Shown here: positions 62,622 through 64,000 of the stretch, piece by piece | Layout: each line of letters starts with the position of its first letter | Position numbering within the stretch: position 1 is the first letter of the stretch | From: Streptomyces sp. NBC_00091 | Lineage (GTDB): Bacteria > Actinomycetota > Actinomycetes > Streptomycetales > Streptomycetaceae | Assembly (NCBI RefSeq): GCF_026343185.1 | Contig: NZ_JAPEMA010000001.1 | Location: 5,394,001-5,458,000 of the forward strand | Direction of reading: 5' to 3' | DNA length: 64,000 bases | Program-made: the position numbers and the translations under genes | The notes under the pieces: generated by a model | Database searches by the model: none | What the model was told of the DNA's origin: nothing | The model's input: the letters and a program-made list of their open reading frames with translations, nothing else

Positions 62622-63570
62622 GACGATGAAGGTGGTCTCCGCCCTCGCGGCGGTACGCCACCTGCTGGACACCGGTGCGGTGCGCCGGGGGGACACCCTG
62701 CTGGACAGCTCCAGCGGCATCTACGCCTACGCCCTCGCCCTGGCCTGCCACCGCCACGGCATGCGGTGCCACATCGTCGGCTCGACGACGGTGGACCGCA
62801 CGCTGCGCACCCAGCTCGCCGTACTCGGCGCGACGCTGGAGCGGATGGAGCCGTGCAGCGACCTCAAGCTCGACCAGAAGCGGCGCGTGGAGCGGATCCA
62901 CGAGATCCTCGCCGAGCACCCCGAGTACCACTGGATGCGGCAGTACCACGACGACATCCACTACCTCGGCTACCGGGCCGTCGCCGACCGGATCCGCGAG
63001 GCCACCGGCGCCACCGGGCTCACCCTCGTCGGCGGGGTCGGCTCGGGCGCCTCCACCGGCGCCCTCGCCCGCTACCTGCGCGAGGGATCCGAGGGGCCGG
63101 ACGATGTGGAACTCGTCGGCGTGCAGCCGTACGGCAGCGTCACCTTCGGCTCCGAACACGTCGCCGACCCCGAGATCATCATCGCCGGGATCGGCAGCTC
63201 CATCCCCTTCGGCAACGTCGCGCACGAGCTGTACGACACCCTGCACTGGATCTCCTTCGACGCGGCCCTCGCCGGCAGCGTCGACCTGCTGCGGCGGCAC
63301 GCGGTCTTCGCGGGCCTGTCCACCGGCGCCGGCTACCTCGCCGCCCGCCACGAACACGGGCGCGACCCCGGGCGGACGGTCCTCTTCATCGCCGCCGACA
63401 CCGGCCACCGCTACGCCGACTCGGTCTACGCCCGGCACCGCGAGGCCGCCCGGCTCGCGGACCTCGCCCCGCGCGAGGTCACCGACCGGAGCGAGCTGGA
63501 CCTGCCCTGGTCCCGCATGCGCTGGAACCGCGCCCCGGCCCCCTTCAGGGCCGCAGGGAGCGGGCGGTGA
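62542..63570 (+). CDS. PLP-dependent cysteine-synthase-like enzyme
   Basis: The 342-residue protein is a fold-type II PLP enzyme. The probable Schiff-base Lys is in CLRFETMKVVSALAAVRHLL near residue 30, in place of the usual NPTGSxKDR. DSSSGIYAYALALACHRHGMRCHIV replaces TSGNTGIALA, and LVGGVGSGASTGALARYLRE is the phosphate-binding Gly loop. These enzymes perform beta-replacement on O-phospho- or O-acetyl-serine; SbnA of staphyloferrin B is one example. Coupled with the kinase, it could use a phosphorylated serine or threonine to build a diamino- or amino-acid-linked chelator. Start ATG 62542 has GAGGAG upstream. Confidence 0.85.
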   Translation: MDQHIAESIGRPDLVRLDDGLVCLRFETMKVVSALAAVRHLLDTGAVRRGDTLLDSSSGIYAYALALACHRHGMRCHIVGSTTVDRTLRTQLAVLGATLERMEPCSDLKLDQKRRVERIHEILAEHPEYHWMRQYHDDIHYLGYRAVADRIREATGATGLTLVGGVGSGASTGALARYLREGSEGPDDVELVGVQPYGSVTFGSEHVADPEIIIAGIGSSIPFGNVAHELYDTLHWISFDAALAGSVDLLRRHAVFAGLSTGAGYLAARHEHGRDPGRTVLFIAADTGHRYADSVYARHREAARLADLAPREVTDRSELDLPWSRMRWNRAPAPFRAAGSGR

Positions 63571-64000
63571 GGTGGGAGAGCTGGTGGGAGACGCCCTGGA
63601 GGAGGGTGGTGTGGGGCTTCCAGCCCAGGACGGCCGCGGCCTTGGAGCGGTCGGCGAGGGTGGCGTCCACGTCGCCCGCCTGGGCGGGCAGCCGGTCGAC
63701 CGGCACCGCGTGCCCGGTCAGCTCCTCGACGGTGGACAGCAGGTCGAGCACGCTGGTGCTGACGCCGGCCCCGACGTTGAGCACCGTCGTGTCGAGCGGA
63801 CCGGTCGCGGCGGCGAGGGCGGCGCCGACGACGTCACCGACGTACGTGAAGTCACGCGTGTGGCTGCCGTCCCCGTAGAGGTTCAGCCGCGGTCCCCCCA
63901 GCGCCGCCGTCAGGGCGCGGCCGATCAGCATGTCGGGTCGCTGGCGGGGCCCGTAGACGGTGAACAGGCGCAGCGCGACCGCGGTGACCGTGGACGCGGC
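63545..64000 (-). CDS. NAD-dependent epimerase/dehydratase, 3' part (incomplete at window edge)
   Basis: Reading leftward from 64000 gives VALRLFTVYGPRQRPDMLIGRAL, then LYGDGSHTRDFTYVGDVVGAALAA and NVGAGVSTSVLDLLSTVEELTG, which is the C-terminal half of an extended short-chain sugar-nucleotide epimerase/dehydratase (UDP-glucose 4-epimerase-like). The Rossmann half lies outside the window. It is convergent with the PLP enzyme gene and the 3' ends overlap by 26 bases, with no room for a terminator between. It is not obviously part of the metal operon. Confidence 0.88.
   Translation of the reverse strand, partial: AASTVTAVALRLFTVYGPRQRPDMLIGRALTAALGGPRLNLYGDGSHTRDFTYVGDVVGAALAAATGPLDTTVLNVGAGVSTSVLDLLSTVEELTGHAVPVDRLPAQAGDVDATLADRSKAAAVLGWKPHTTLLQGVSHQLSHLTARSLRP

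Overview
The window looks like Streptomyces chromosome. It is very GC-rich with strong third-position G/C, uses many GTG starts and some TTG, packs genes tightly with ATGA/GTGA overlaps, and ends many genes with long GC hairpins. The content also fits: Tat and lipoprotein exoenzymes, FHA and Ser/Thr kinase genes, GlxA/LysR/TetR/XRE regulators and RiPP and polyketide genes. I see no rRNA, tRNA, CRISPR, insertion sequence or phage gene. All identifications come from reading translations and motifs; no search was run.

Layout. 1-8.4 kb: housekeeping and accessory genes (a DUF5997-type fragment, an orphan LysR-type ligand-binding protein with a basic tail, an aldehyde dehydrogenase with a TetR regulator, a secreted dipeptidase-like protein, a Tat alpha/beta-hydrolase, a GNAT). 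8.5-16.2 kb: a very large secreted protease carrying both an M4 and an M28 catalytic domain, a divergent LysR regulator, a long-form GAPDH, a DUF4239 membrane protein and a PhnA/YjdM zinc-ribbon protein. 16.3-26.2 kb: a compact six-gene thiopeptide cluster with the gene order and precursor pattern of lactazole (lazA-lazF) but a variant core and a longer C-terminal tail. 26.3-31.9 kb: RecQ, a UvrA-like ABC protein and a saccharopine-dehydrogenase-like reductase. 32-40.7 kb: a GlxA-type regulator, an NAD-dependent epimerase translationally coupled to a KS-ACP-alpha-oxoamine synthase fusion, then a convergent XRE-ImmA/IrrE pair, a MAB_1171c-type membrane protein and a TetR regulator. 40.8-43 kb: a Ser/Thr kinase with an FHA partner. 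43.1-49.2 kb: three secreted enzymes, each ending in a seven-repeat PLL-like propeller, plus a secreted esterase. 49.3-56.1 kb: a RamB-like regulator divergent from isocitrate lyase, a 3-hydroxyacyl-CoA dehydrogenase, and metE behind a cobalamin riboswitch. 56.2-63.6 kb: an MFS exporter divergent from a six-gene operon (FecBCD-type importer, DUF364-type putative metal-chelation protein, PduX-like GHMP kinase, cysteine-synthase-like PLP enzyme), with a Zur/Fur-type box in the shared promoter. 63.5-64 kb: the 3' part of a convergent NAD-dependent epimerase.

How the parts fit. The lazA-F block can be read as a complete pathway: precursor, tRNA-Glu-dependent dehydratase, pyridine synthase, leader-binding protein, YcaO cyclodehydratase, and a Glu-eliminase/azoline oxidase fusion. 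The KS-ACP-AOS gene should release an alpha-aminoketone. Whether the XRE/ImmA/IrrE/MAB_1171c genes beside it respond to that product is a hypothesis. The 57-63 kb operon has what a metallophore system needs (small biosynthetic set, exporter, importer, metal-type operator) without NRPS genes. I consider these last two the best candidates for undescribed biology.
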